From: an uncultured Prevotella sp.
Lineage (GTDB): Bacteria; Bacteroidota; Bacteroidia; Bacteroidales; Bacteroidaceae
Assembly (NCBI GenBank): GCA_902495455.1
Contig: CABUXJ010000031.1
Span: 1-26,082, forward strand
Reading direction: 5' to 3'
DNA length: 26,082 nt
This document shows, piece by piece, positions 1 to 6,933 of the stretch. Both the position numbers and the translations under genes were made by a program. The first letter of the stretch is position 1; each line of letters begins with the position of its first letter. The notes under the pieces were generated by a model that was not told the origin of the DNA, searched no databases, and saw nothing but the letters and a program-made list of their open reading frames with translations.

Positions 1-16
1 GGGGCCGCTATTGCTT

Positions 17-86
17 TGCAACGGCGGCCCCGTTGCATTGCAGTAAGGCCGTTGTTGCAATGCCGCGGGGGCCCCGTTGCTCGACG
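17..86. repeat. GC-rich TTGCAACGG-type repeat, left copy
   Basis: The stretch is built from recurring TGCAACGG / CCGTTGCA motifs in both orientations; for example TGCAACGG (17-24) pairs with CCGTTGCA (30-37) around a five-base loop. The 15-mer GGCGGCCCCGTTGCA at 23-37 reappears exactly, on the opposite strand, at 25536-25550 inside the large inverted repeat near the right edge. The two regions therefore belong to one repeat family. The copy may begin outside the window. Its function is unknown. Confidence 0.55.
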
Positions 87-184
87 AAACCCGCTTTTTG
101 ACCTCAAAATAGCAAGCAAAAACTCGCGAACTTTTGTGTTTTTGAAAAGCCGTAAGGGTCTTATGACCCCTCCCAATGGATTTT

Positions 185-226
185 GAAGCCGCAGGTCCCT
201 CCCCCCTTGGGGGAGCCGGAGGGTCC
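185..226 (+). repeat. Palindromic repeat E, copy 1
   Basis: A GAAGCCGCAGGT head is followed by a C-run/TT/G-run hairpin core (199-215) and a GGAGGGTCC tail. It is nearly the same sequence as the reverse complement of the copy inside miaB (9331-9372), sharing the 12-base head. It is a single copy here; no inverted partner is visible nearby. Confidence 0.7.
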
Positions 227-227
227 T

Positions 228-650
228 TTAAGGCCCTTATTGCCCCTAAAAACGCAAATATTCAAGCATTTTCCCGAACACGATTTTGTAAATATCCTTC
301 CCGTTTAGAGTATATAAAAATAATGTTCACACAATATAGTATAGACATATTTTTCGCTACTTTGTGTATGACACGTCCTTTTTTTTAATTATATTTGCAG
401 CGTGCTTCATTGAAGCATGACATATTTTGCTCAAATCTTCCAATCGAATCACCACCTCGTAGCGAGAAAAGAGCGAAGGACCAAACATACGTTGGAGCGT
501 CTGCGCCATGAGCGCGGGCTGTTCCATAGTGTGTTTGGGGCTTGTGGTGAGCCCGATTGGAAGTATGGATGGCCTGCGCTCACTTCTTTTGTGAAAGTTT
601 GTGCGGCATGGAAACGGCAATATTGCACAAACCTTTAAATAAAAACATTT
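228..650. other. Gene-free stretch and long leader before the first gene
   Basis: No convincing gene is seen here. 228-389 is mostly AT-rich. A TATATTTG promoter-like box lies at 390-397, followed by a small palindrome TGCTTCA/TGAAGCA (403-417) and about 250 bases of possible 5' leader. A stem GTTTGTGC (597-604) / GCACAAAC (625-632) sits close to the lipoprotein start codon. Short ORFs overlap one another on both strands, and none shows a recognisable protein. Confidence 0.4.
390..397 (+). promoter_or_regulatory. Possible -7 box (TATATTTG) for the lipoprotein gene
   Basis: The box matches the Bacteroidota TAnnTTTG consensus. The only upstream TTTG (361-364) is spaced too far away, at 25 bases. 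The gene start lies about 250 bases downstream, so the assignment is tentative. Confidence 0.35.
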
Positions 651-1121
651 ATGGAGAAAAAATCTTTTTGGAGCCTGTTCGCCATCATGATGGTGTCAGC
701 GCTGTGCCTCGGTCTGGCGTCTTGCAGTGATGATGATGACGACAATGATGGCGGAAACGTGAACCTCGAAAACGTCGAACCCGGCGTGCTGACGGGCAAA
801 TGGCAGTGTGTCAGCATAGCCTGCGTGGAAGACGGGGAGAAGGACAACAGGGAGGTCAACGAGTCTTATTATCTCATTATCAATGAGGACGGGACGGCCA
901 TTGTCAACCCTTGGCATCTTTTTGACATGCCTGGTCTTTCAAGCAATGATATTAATGTCAATTGGAGTGCAGAAAGAAATAAACTCATTTTAAGAAGCCA
1001 AATTGATGATTCTTATCTTGTGTTGACCATAAAGAAGCTGACCCGCAACGAACTTGTGACGGAAACCTACGACGGTGACGATTATACGGAAACCCACACA
1101 TTCAAGAAAGTAACAGAATAA
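651..1121 (+). CDS. Small surface lipoprotein, lipocalin-like
   Basis: This encodes 156 residues. The N-terminus is a classic lipoprotein signal: MEKK, a hydrophobic stretch, then the lipobox LASC with Cys at about residue 25. Directly after it comes SDDDDDND, an acidic run of the kind known in Bacteroidota as an export signal that takes lipoproteins to the outer face of the outer membrane. The mature part begins around LTGKWQCVS and alternates short strand-like segments, including an INEDGTAIV stretch. It ends with YTETHTFKKV, which fits small lipocalin-like beta-barrel lipoproteins. The ligand is unknown. The middle of the gene (about 940-1020) is clearly more AT-rich than the flanks. The gene stands alone, with a long leader upstream and a hairpin terminator 9 bases after the stop. 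The lipoprotein call is firm; the lipocalin call is moderate. Confidence 0.8.
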   Translation: MEKKSFWSLFAIMMVSALCLGLASCSDDDDDNDGGNVNLENVEPGVLTGKWQCVSIACVEDGEKDNREVNESYYLIINEDGTAIVNPWHLFDMPGLSSNDINVNWSAERNKLILRSQIDDSYLVLTIKKLTRNELVTETYDGDDYTETHTFKKVTE

Positions 1122-1130
1122 AAAAAACTA

Positions 1131-1198
1131 AAAAAGATTCACACGTGATATAATTGGATATATTGTTATTGCATCATCCAACACGTGTGAATCTTTTT
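1131..1198. terminator. Bidirectional hairpin terminator between convergent genes
   Basis: A perfect 17-base stem is formed by AAAAAGATTCACACGTG (1131-1147) and its complement (1182-1198), around a loop of 34 bases. It has an A-run on the left and a T-run on the right, so it can act on both strands. It lies between the lipoprotein gene and the 3' end of cysS. Confidence 0.8.
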
Positions 1199-1236
1199 TT
1201 TGATATATATTATCCAAGCCCTACATGCCATCCACG

Positions 1237-1271
1237 CAGTCTCCTCCCCTTTGGGGAGGTCAGGTGGGGCC
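1237..1271 (+). repeat. Palindromic repeat E, copy 2
   Basis: CAGT is followed by the hairpin core CCTCCCCTTTGGGGAGG (1243-1259) and the tail TCAGGTGGGGCC. It sits six bases beyond the cysS stop codon. The layout matches the copy at 9457-9491. Confidence 0.65.
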
Positions 1272-1276
1272 TTCTC

Positions 1277-2767
1277 CTACTTATTCAATCTCCAGGCCAC
1301 GCCGTCCTTGGTGTCCTTGACCTCAAATCCGGCGTCCTTGAGCGCGTCGCGTATCTGGTCGCACGTAGCCCAATCCTTGGCTGCGCGGGCCTTGGCACGC
1401 AGGTCGAGCACCATGTCGACGACCTTTCCGTAGGCTTCCTCGCGTGCGCCGGACGACCCGCTCTTCTCCTCTTTCAGTCCGAGCAGGTCGAAAGCGAAGA
1501 GGCGCATCGTCTCGCCGAGTTCCTTCAGACAGTCGGCGCAGATGGTGGCCTTGTGGTCGACGAGGCGGTTGACGACGCCGCAAGCCTCAAAGAGATGGCT
1601 GATGACCTGCGGAGTGGCAAAGTCGTCGTTCATGGCGTCGTAGCACTTCCGGCGCAGCTCCTTCACGACTTTCTCCGTCTGCGGGTCGCACTTGTCCGAC
1701 ACGGTGACGCGCTCCAGATCGCTTATGCCGTTCATCAGTCGCTCCAGTCCCTTCTCGCTGGCCTTGAGGGCATCGTTGGAGAAGTCGACCGTGCCGCGAT
1801 AGTGGGCCGAAAGGATGAAGAAGCGGATGGTCATCGGACTGTAAGCCTGGTCGAGCGACGGGTGGTTGCCGGTGAAGAACTGCTCCAGCGTGATGAAGTT
1901 GCCGAGGCTCTTTCCCATCTTCTGTCCGTTGATGGTTATCATGTTGTTGTGCATCCAGTAGCGCACCATCTGGTCGCCGCCGCTTGCCACGGCCTGCGCT
2001 ATCTCACACTCGTGGTGCGGGAAGACGAGGTCCATTCCGCCTCCGTGGATGTCGAAGTGGTCGCCGAGATACTTGCGGCCCATCGCCGTACATTCGCAGT
2101 GCCATCCGGGGAAACCGTCGCTCCACGGACTGGGCCATCGCATGATGTGCTCCGGCTGCGCCTTTTTCCACAGTGCGAAGTCGACCTGATTGCGCTTCTC
2201 GCCCACGCCGTCAAGCTCGCGGCTGGCGTTGATGACGTCGTCGAGATTGCGTCCGGAGAGTATGCCGTACTTATGGTCGCGGTTGTACTTCTCTATGTCA
2301 AAATAGATGGAACCGTTGCTCTCGTAGGCATAACCGTTGTCGAGTATCTGCTGTACGAGCTGCTGCTGCTCGATGATGTGTCCCGTGGCATGGGGTTCGA
2401 TGCTCGGAGGCAACACCCCGAGGGCGTCCATCGCCGCGTGATAGCGGTTGGTGTAGTACTGGGCAATCTCCATCGGTTCGAGTTGCTCGAGACGGGCCTT
2501 CTTTGCAATCTTGTCGTCGCCGTCGTCAGCGTCGTGCTCGAGGTGGCCGACGTCGGTGATGTTGCGCACGTAGCGCACCTTGTAACCGAGATGGCGCAGG
2601 TAGCGGAAAACGAGATCGAAGGTGATGGCGGGACGGGCGTGTCCCAGATGGGGGTCGCCATAGACGGTCGGACCGCAAACATACATGCCCACATTGGGCG
2701 CATGGACGGGCTCAAAAGCCTCCTTGCGGCGGCTGAGCGTGTTATATATAAGCAATGTCTGTTCCAT
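1277..2767 (-). CDS. cysS: Cysteinyl-tRNA synthetase
   Basis: CysS charges tRNA-Cys with cysteine in the cytoplasm and is a class I synthetase. The 496-residue length is typical. The HIGH-type motif is HLGH at residues 40-43, in the context GDPHLGHARPA. The KMSKS-type motif is KMGKS at 283-287, followed by LGNF. Zinc-site residues known for the family are visible: Cys31 in YVCGPTVY, the WHCECTAMG cysteine, and HHECE. The C-terminus has the usual CysRS helical domain and a final DTKDGVAWRL segment. The start codon fits the conserved MEQTLLIYNTL opening. A TATCTTTG box lies about 30 bases upstream (2799-2806), so the gene probably has its own promoter although capA ends 79 bases upstream on the same strand. 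A long antisense ORF over this gene is a shadow. Confidence 0.97.
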   Translation of the reverse strand: MEQTLLIYNTLSRRKEAFEPVHAPNVGMYVCGPTVYGDPHLGHARPAITFDLVFRYLRHLGYKVRYVRNITDVGHLEHDADDGDDKIAKKARLEQLEPMEIAQYYTNRYHAAMDALGVLPPSIEPHATGHIIEQQQLVQQILDNGYAYESNGSIYFDIEKYNRDHKYGILSGRNLDDVINASRELDGVGEKRNQVDFALWKKAQPEHIMRWPSPWSDGFPGWHCECTAMGRKYLGDHFDIHGGGMDLVFPHHECEIAQAVASGGDQMVRYWMHNNMITINGQKMGKSLGNFITLEQFFTGNHPSLDQAYSPMTIRFFILSAHYRGTVDFSNDALKASEKGLERLMNGISDLERVTVSDKCDPQTEKVVKELRRKCYDAMNDDFATPQVISHLFEACGVVNRLVDHKATICADCLKELGETMRLFAFDLLGLKEEKSGSSGAREEAYGKVVDMVLDLRAKARAAKDWATCDQIRDALKDAGFEVKDTKDGVAWRLNK

Positions 2768-2798
2768 AAGTGCTTTATTATTATCTCTTTAACGGGTG

Positions 2799-2806
2799 CA
2801 AAGATA
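2799..2806 (-). promoter_or_regulatory. Promoter -7 box for cysS
   Basis: TATCTTTG is read on the minus strand, about 31 bases upstream of the cysS start codon. It matches TAnnTTTG exactly. No clear -33 TTTG is seen. Confidence 0.5.
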
Positions 2807-2846
2807 ATGGAAAAATCTGACAGAGAGCATGAAAAGGGCGTTTTTA

Positions 2847-3797
2847 TCACTCCGGGAGGCTCTGCCGGGGGTGCTCCGACGCCTCCGTGACCGACGGACG
2901 GCAGCGGTCTATCTCAATCGGGATAGCGCGGAAAAGGACATCCGACGGCGTTACGGTCAGCCGGGCGACAAGGGCACGGCGGTTGAGCGGACGGTCGAGG
3001 TCGAAGATGAAGTTGCCGAGACTGTAAAAGATGGGGCGGCCGCGGTAGACTTCAACGTCCTGAGCCGTGTGGGAGTGATGGCCGACGACGGCGTCGGCAC
3101 CGGCGTCAATGAGGCGGCGGGCGTCGGCACGCTGGGGGAGCGTGGGGTGGAGCGTGTGCTCCGTGCCCCAATGGAGGCTGACGATGATACAGGCCGTGGG
3201 ACAACGGCGGCGCAGGGCAGCGATTGTGTCGCACAGGACGTCGACGGCCGACTCGCATACGCCCGGCCGGGAGGCCATCGAGACATAGTTTTCGGACATG
3301 ACAAGCAGCGACGGGAGCATGTAGACGGGGCGCGGCGACAACGCTATCAGCTGCGGGCGGGCGGCCTCGGCCGCGTTTTCACCATAGCCGAGGGGCGTCA
3401 TTCCGGCGTAGATGATGTTGCGGTAGGTGTCGGTCAGTCCGCGGCGGCCCTGGTCGATGCTGTGGTTGTTGGCCAGATTGAGGTGGGTCACGCCGTGGCG
3501 CCGCAGAACGGGCAGCACGTCGGGACGGGCACGGAAGACGAAACGCTTGTTCAGGGGGCTCTCGATGTCGGTCGCGGGACACTCCAGATTGGCCACCACG
3601 GCGTCGGCCGAGGCGAACAGGGAGTCTATCGAGGGTGTGAACAGGGCGTCGGCGCCGCTGTGTCTTATCACCCTGTCCACGTCGCGGCCGAGCATGACGT
3701 CGCCCGTGAAGAGGATGTCAATGGTGTCGGCGGGAAGCGCCGCCGACGCGCACGACGGAAGAAGCGACATTATTATAAAGATGAGCGTCGTCTTCAT
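2847..3797 (-). CDS. CapA-family exported protein (PGA_cap, metallophosphoesterase fold)
   Basis: The protein has 316 residues when started at the Met that opens a signal peptide (MKTTLIFIIMSLLPSCASA); an upstream ATG 39 bases earlier is in frame but would bury the signal. LPSC could be a weak lipobox. The family motifs appear in order: TGDVMLGRDVDR (31-42), ANLECP (69-74), LNLANNHSIDQG (106-117), then an SLHWG segment, VVGHHSHTAQDVE and YSLGNFIFD. This is the fold of Bacillus CapA, involved in poly-gamma-glutamate export, which resembles metallophosphoesterases. In Bacteroidota the substrate is usually unknown, and no other poly-gamma-glutamate gene is visible here. It is somewhat short for the family. 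It ends 79 bases upstream of cysS and is preceded by a strong hairpin, so it is probably its own transcript. No matching -7 box was found. Confidence 0.88.
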   Translation of the reverse strand: MKTTLIFIIMSLLPSCASAALPADTIDILFTGDVMLGRDVDRVIRHSGADALFTPSIDSLFASADAVVANLECPATDIESPLNKRFVFRARPDVLPVLRRHGVTHLNLANNHSIDQGRRGLTDTYRNIIYAGMTPLGYGENAAEAARPQLIALSPRPVYMLPSLLVMSENYVSMASRPGVCESAVDVLCDTIAALRRRCPTACIIVSLHWGTEHTLHPTLPQRADARRLIDAGADAVVGHHSHTAQDVEVYRGRPIFYSLGNFIFDLDRPLNRRALVARLTVTPSDVLFRAIPIEIDRCRPSVTEASEHPRQSLPE

Positions 3798-3859
3798 CAC
3801 GTATCGGAATAACATCTGACACCTAACATTTAACATCTAACATTACTTTATAATAAGTT

Positions 3860-3929
3860 TTTTGAACACAGAGACACGGAGACACAAAGGACAATATAAC
3901 TCTGTGTCTCCGTGTCTCCGTGTTCAAAA
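3860..3929 (-). terminator. Long hairpin downstream of the DUF3160 gene
   Basis: Two 30-base arms (3860-3889 and 3900-3929) pair around a 10-base loop. The arms are built from a repeated GGAGACAC motif and bounded by TTTTGAAC/GTTCAAAA. Two positions mismatch as A opposite C when read on the plus strand. Both become G-U pairs in RNA made from the minus strand, which is the transcribed strand of the neighbouring genes. It lies 24 bases after the DUF3160 stop and 62 bases before the CapA-family start. Confidence 0.75.
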
Positions 3930-3953
3930 TATAAACTAATTGTTGCAACATAC

Positions 3954-6344
3954 CTAACATCCCGAACTATAAAATATCAGTTCGTTGTCCGCCGGCACAG
4001 AGTCGGGCAGTGTTATCTCCTCCATCCACTCCGGCACGCCGTAGCGCGGGCTGGCGTCGAGCATCTTCTGCCACTGCTCGTCGGTCAGGCGGTTGCCCGG
4101 CGGCAGACGGAACTCGCGGTAGGAGAAGACGGCGCCGCGCGTCAGATGGAGCAGTCCGTTGATTTCGACGACCACGAAGATGTCGTCGACCGTACCCACG
4201 GCCTCGTGGAGGATGCCGCGGTCGGGATTGTTAGAGGCGTTGGCCGTATAGACATCGGCCACCACGGCCACCCGCTTGTCCGGTCCTTGGACGTCCTCCC
4301 AGACCATGCCGCTCTCCGACGCCTTCTCCTTCATGATGTCGAGCGTCAGCCATTCGTACGTGCTGCCCAGTTTCTCGATGCTCCGGAACTCTTCCGCTGT
4401 CAGCTTCCGGCCGTCCAGCTCCTTCTCCGAAATGTCAAGAAGGAAAGCCGTCTGCTCCTCCACCTGCTCCGTCAGCGTGGCCAGACGCGGCGTCATCATG
4501 TTGTGGCGGCGCAGGACCGTCTCCACATGCCGCACTAATGAGAGCGCACGGCGCCAGTAACCGACGTTCGGTTCTACATAGCCCACGACGACAGGGTCGG
4601 GAATGACGCCGCCGCACTCGGCCGCCATAGGCTGCTTGGCATAGAGCATGACGTCGTGTTTCAGTTCCGTCCATGAGGCTAACGACGTGTTGAGGTTCTT
4701 CTTCGCCCACTGCGGCGTGGTCATGAAGTAAGGCTGTCGCGGGTCGCTCCACTGCTGCATGGCCGTCAGGGCATCCATCCAGCGGTTATATACCGTCGTG
4801 TCGCGGCTCAGCAGCGGCATCAGCGCCGTGACGGAGTCCAGCTTGCTTGTATACAGTGGCCACCGCTCCTGCTCACGGTAGTCGTCTAAAAGAATCCTCC
4901 GGGCGATCTGAGAACCGAAGGCCGCCATGACGTCGAGGCCCTTGGGGCATCCGCGCAGGGTCTCCGGCTGCGTCACGACGTCGACCAGTTCCTGAAGCAC
5001 CTCGCTGTCGTAGAGATAGCGCTGGGGCATGAGACAGATCTTCTCGCGGCACGACAGTTCCTCCTTGGGCCGTATGCGCATCCGCCGCAGGCTCTCCGTG
5101 TCGAGACGGCGGGCCAGCCGGGCAAGGCTTCGGTTGTCCTTCATGAGCCTCATCACATCATAGCCGTCCTCCCTAAGTATGTCCGCCACGTCGAGCAGCG
5201 AAAGCCCGTCGGGCTGGCCCACGAGCAGCGACAGGACGTCGGTGACGCTGCCAAGCAGCCGGCGCACACCACTGTCCGTGTTGAGGGCGTCGGCCATGAG
5301 CACGAGGCTGCGCAGACGGTCGCGGTCCGACGTGCAGAACGGCGCATGCTGAATCCACATCAGCGTCCGGAAATACCGTTGCATGGCCGGTGTGCGGCTG
5401 TAGTTGCCGCGCGGTTTGAAAAGGCTGTACATGAAGTAGACGTCCGTATAGCCGAGGAACGGCGAGAAGTCGTCGCTGCCAGCCATCACCCGTTCCACCT
5501 CTTCGGTGATGTCACGGCTGTAATTTGCGGGCACGCTGAGCTTGTCGTTGCCCGACAGCCGGCCGGCAATGGCGAGCCACGCCATAGCATAGTCGGCGGC
5601 TTTCTGGGCCGTCTCGTCAGCCGTGGTGACGATGGTGGAGGCAATCTCATCGTGGAGTCCGCTGACGATGACGTCGATCTTGCGTTTCAGTTGCCGCTTC
5701 TCCAGTTCCTGAAGGACGGCGGAGAAATAGATATGGACCATCTGAAGATGGAGGTCGGTGGTGATGAAACTGGGAAAATCGTGGTAGTCGTTGTTCTCGT
5801 AGCAGTGGAAGAGCTGTGCGCCCTGCCGCGGAACGATGGCGAATCCGTCGCGCGAGAGCCGCCGGTAGAGCGAGGGCGAGAGCTCTTCGAGCTGGAACGT
5901 GTTGACGATGTTGTCGGTGTTGACCCGTCCGCCGTCGGGGGCGGTGAAGTTGCAGGTGCGCAGCTCGGCCTCGCGCTTCCTGATGCGCTCAATGAAGGCG
6001 GTCTCACGCGGGGTGTATTTCAGCGGTTGGTCGTAGAGCGGGCCGTCCATCCGCTCCCACAACAGACTGTCATACCATGTCGTCCGGCTGAATATCGCGC
6101 GCATGGCGTAGTCTTCGAAGCAATAGCCTTGACGGGCGGCGAAGGCGTTGCGGAGTATGCGGAGGTCGGAAAGGCTGAGGCGGGAGATGTCCATCGAGGT
6201 GTCTATCTTGCGGTTGAGGCTCTCCACATCAATGGCGCTGCCCACGGGGATGAACGGCGCCGGGGTCTTCGGGTTGTTCTGGGAATGGGCGGCCAGCGCG
6301 ATGAGGGCTGCCGCAATGAGGGTCTTGATTCTTGAGGTAAGCAT
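3954..6344 (-). CDS. Exported DUF3160 protein with N-terminal YARHD-like domain
   Basis: The protein has 796 residues from the Met that opens a signal peptide (MLTSRIKTLIAAALIALAAHSQ). The frame stays open upstream through a 9-bp tandem repeat, so a start 105 bases earlier is possible but less likely. Residues about 57-95 (SLSDLRILRNAFAARQGY, later TTWYDSLLWERM) resemble the YARHD domain (LRNxIYARHG...WY). From about residue 150 onward the sequence fits DUF3160, with a DGFAIVPRQG opening, a TTDLHLQMVHIYF segment and a long helical body. Biochemical function is unknown; the signal peptide places it in the periplasm or outside the cell. It is the third gene after the papain-like and FG-GAP-like genes on the same strand, 82 bases from the latter. 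No promoter box lies in that gap, so co-transcription is likely. Confidence 0.85.
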   Translation of the reverse strand: MLTSRIKTLIAAALIALAAHSQNNPKTPAPFIPVGSAIDVESLNRKIDTSMDISRLSLSDLRILRNAFAARQGYCFEDYAMRAIFSRTTWYDSLLWERMDGPLYDQPLKYTPRETAFIERIRKREAELRTCNFTAPDGGRVNTDNIVNTFQLEELSPSLYRRLSRDGFAIVPRQGAQLFHCYENNDYHDFPSFITTDLHLQMVHIYFSAVLQELEKRQLKRKIDVIVSGLHDEIASTIVTTADETAQKAADYAMAWLAIAGRLSGNDKLSVPANYSRDITEEVERVMAGSDDFSPFLGYTDVYFMYSLFKPRGNYSRTPAMQRYFRTLMWIQHAPFCTSDRDRLRSLVLMADALNTDSGVRRLLGSVTDVLSLLVGQPDGLSLLDVADILREDGYDVMRLMKDNRSLARLARRLDTESLRRMRIRPKEELSCREKICLMPQRYLYDSEVLQELVDVVTQPETLRGCPKGLDVMAAFGSQIARRILLDDYREQERWPLYTSKLDSVTALMPLLSRDTTVYNRWMDALTAMQQWSDPRQPYFMTTPQWAKKNLNTSLASWTELKHDVMLYAKQPMAAECGGVIPDPVVVGYVEPNVGYWRRALSLVRHVETVLRRHNMMTPRLATLTEQVEEQTAFLLDISEKELDGRKLTAEEFRSIEKLGSTYEWLTLDIMKEKASESGMVWEDVQGPDKRVAVVADVYTANASNNPDRGILHEAVGTVDDIFVVVEINGLLHLTRGAVFSYREFRLPPGNRLTDEQWQKMLDASPRYGVPEWMEEITLPDSVPADNELIFYSSGC

Positions 6345-6371
6345 GGATTGTGGGATTATGTTGATGGTTGT

Positions 6372-6425
6372 GATAGCTATTATAGCTACTTTAGCTATTA
6401 TGGCTATCATAGCTACCTTAGCTGT
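6372..6425. repeat. Six-unit 9-bp tandem repeat
   Basis: Six contiguous 9-base units share the core nnTAGCTAn: GATAGCTAT, TATAGCTAC, TTTAGCTAT, TATGGCTAT, CATAGCTAC, CTTAGCTGT. They fill most of the gap between the DUF3160 gene and the FG-GAP-like gene. Because the unit is a multiple of three, copy changes would not shift the frame that runs into the DUF3160 gene. Confidence 0.8.
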
Positions 6426-6426
6426 T

Positions 6427-6933
6427 TTACTTTTGAGAGTCCTCGGCATCTGCCCCGAAGACCTTGCGGCGCGCTTCTTCCTCCGTCATCTCGCGGCCGA
6501 GGTAGCTGACAAACTCCATTCCGAAGGAGCACCAGCGGTAGTCGGCGACGAGGAATAGGCCGCTGCGCTCGTGCTCCATAACGCGCAGGACGCCGCGCGA
6601 GGGCAGGAAGCGGAAATCGGCGACGGGCTGGCCGAGGCGCGAGCCGAGCCAAAGCGGCCGGACGTGGCCGCGGTAGTTCTTGAAGATGAAGACGCGGCGG
6701 CGCAGCTCCGGGTCATAGCGCGTGGTCTTTGTGACGCCGACAATGGCGTCTGTCGAGCCGTCGCCGTCGACATCGGCCGTCTGAAAACGGTAGACGGGAA
6801 AGGGCAGTGTCCAGCCGTCGCTGCCCAACCGGACGACATAGAGGCTGTCGGAACGCCGCTCAAGAGAGAATTCCTCCTGCGCGGCAACGGTCGTGAGGCC
6901 GAACATACAGCATGACAAGAGCACCGTTCTCAT
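6427..6933 (-). CDS. Small exported FG-GAP/VCBS-like protein
   Basis: The protein has 168 residues. I chose the Met that opens a signal peptide (MRTVLLSCCMFGLTTVAAQ) rather than an upstream in-frame ATG inside the preceding gene. With this start the gene overlaps the stop of the papain-like gene by four bases (ATGA), a sign of translational coupling. A DVDGDGSTD loop at residues 54-62 has the calcium-binding pattern of FG-GAP/VCBS repeats; only one such unit is clear. The C-terminus ends with a charged EMTEEEARRKVFG helix. It is probably periplasmic or surface-exposed. The specific function is not recognised. Confidence 0.75.
   Translation of the reverse strand: MRTVLLSCCMFGLTTVAAQEEFSLERRSDSLYVVRLGSDGWTLPFPVYRFQTADVDGDGSTDAIVGVTKTTRYDPELRRRVFIFKNYRGHVRPLWLGSRLGQPVADFRFLPSRGVLRVMEHERSGLFLVADYRWCSFGMEFVSYLGREMTEEEARRKVFGADAEDSQK

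Noticed and set aside
357..638. Two overlapping short ORFs (minus 357-620, plus 417-638) before the lipoprotein gene
   Set aside because: They overlap each other on opposite strands, show no recognisable protein features, and the region is better explained as a leader.
1154..2890. A 578-codon plus-strand ORF, longer than cysS itself
   Set aside because: It lies antisense to cysS, its translation is low-complexity Val/Leu/Ala-rich with no recognisable domain, and cysS has complete synthetase motifs. Such long shadows are common opposite GC-rich genes.
2847..3797. Poly-gamma-glutamate capsule system suggested by the CapA-like protein
   Set aside because: No CapB, CapC, CapD or CapE homologue is visible nearby, and CapA-fold proteins are common in Bacteroidota without such capsules.
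2829..3812. A 327-codon plus-strand ORF opposite the CapA-family gene
   Set aside because: It is a shadow: Arg/Gly/Val-rich translation without motifs, while the minus strand has a signal peptide and ordered CapA motifs.
5346..6335. A 329-codon plus-strand ORF opposite the DUF3160 gene
   Set aside because: It is a shadow ORF with no recognisable features; the minus-strand protein has a signal peptide and family-like sequence.
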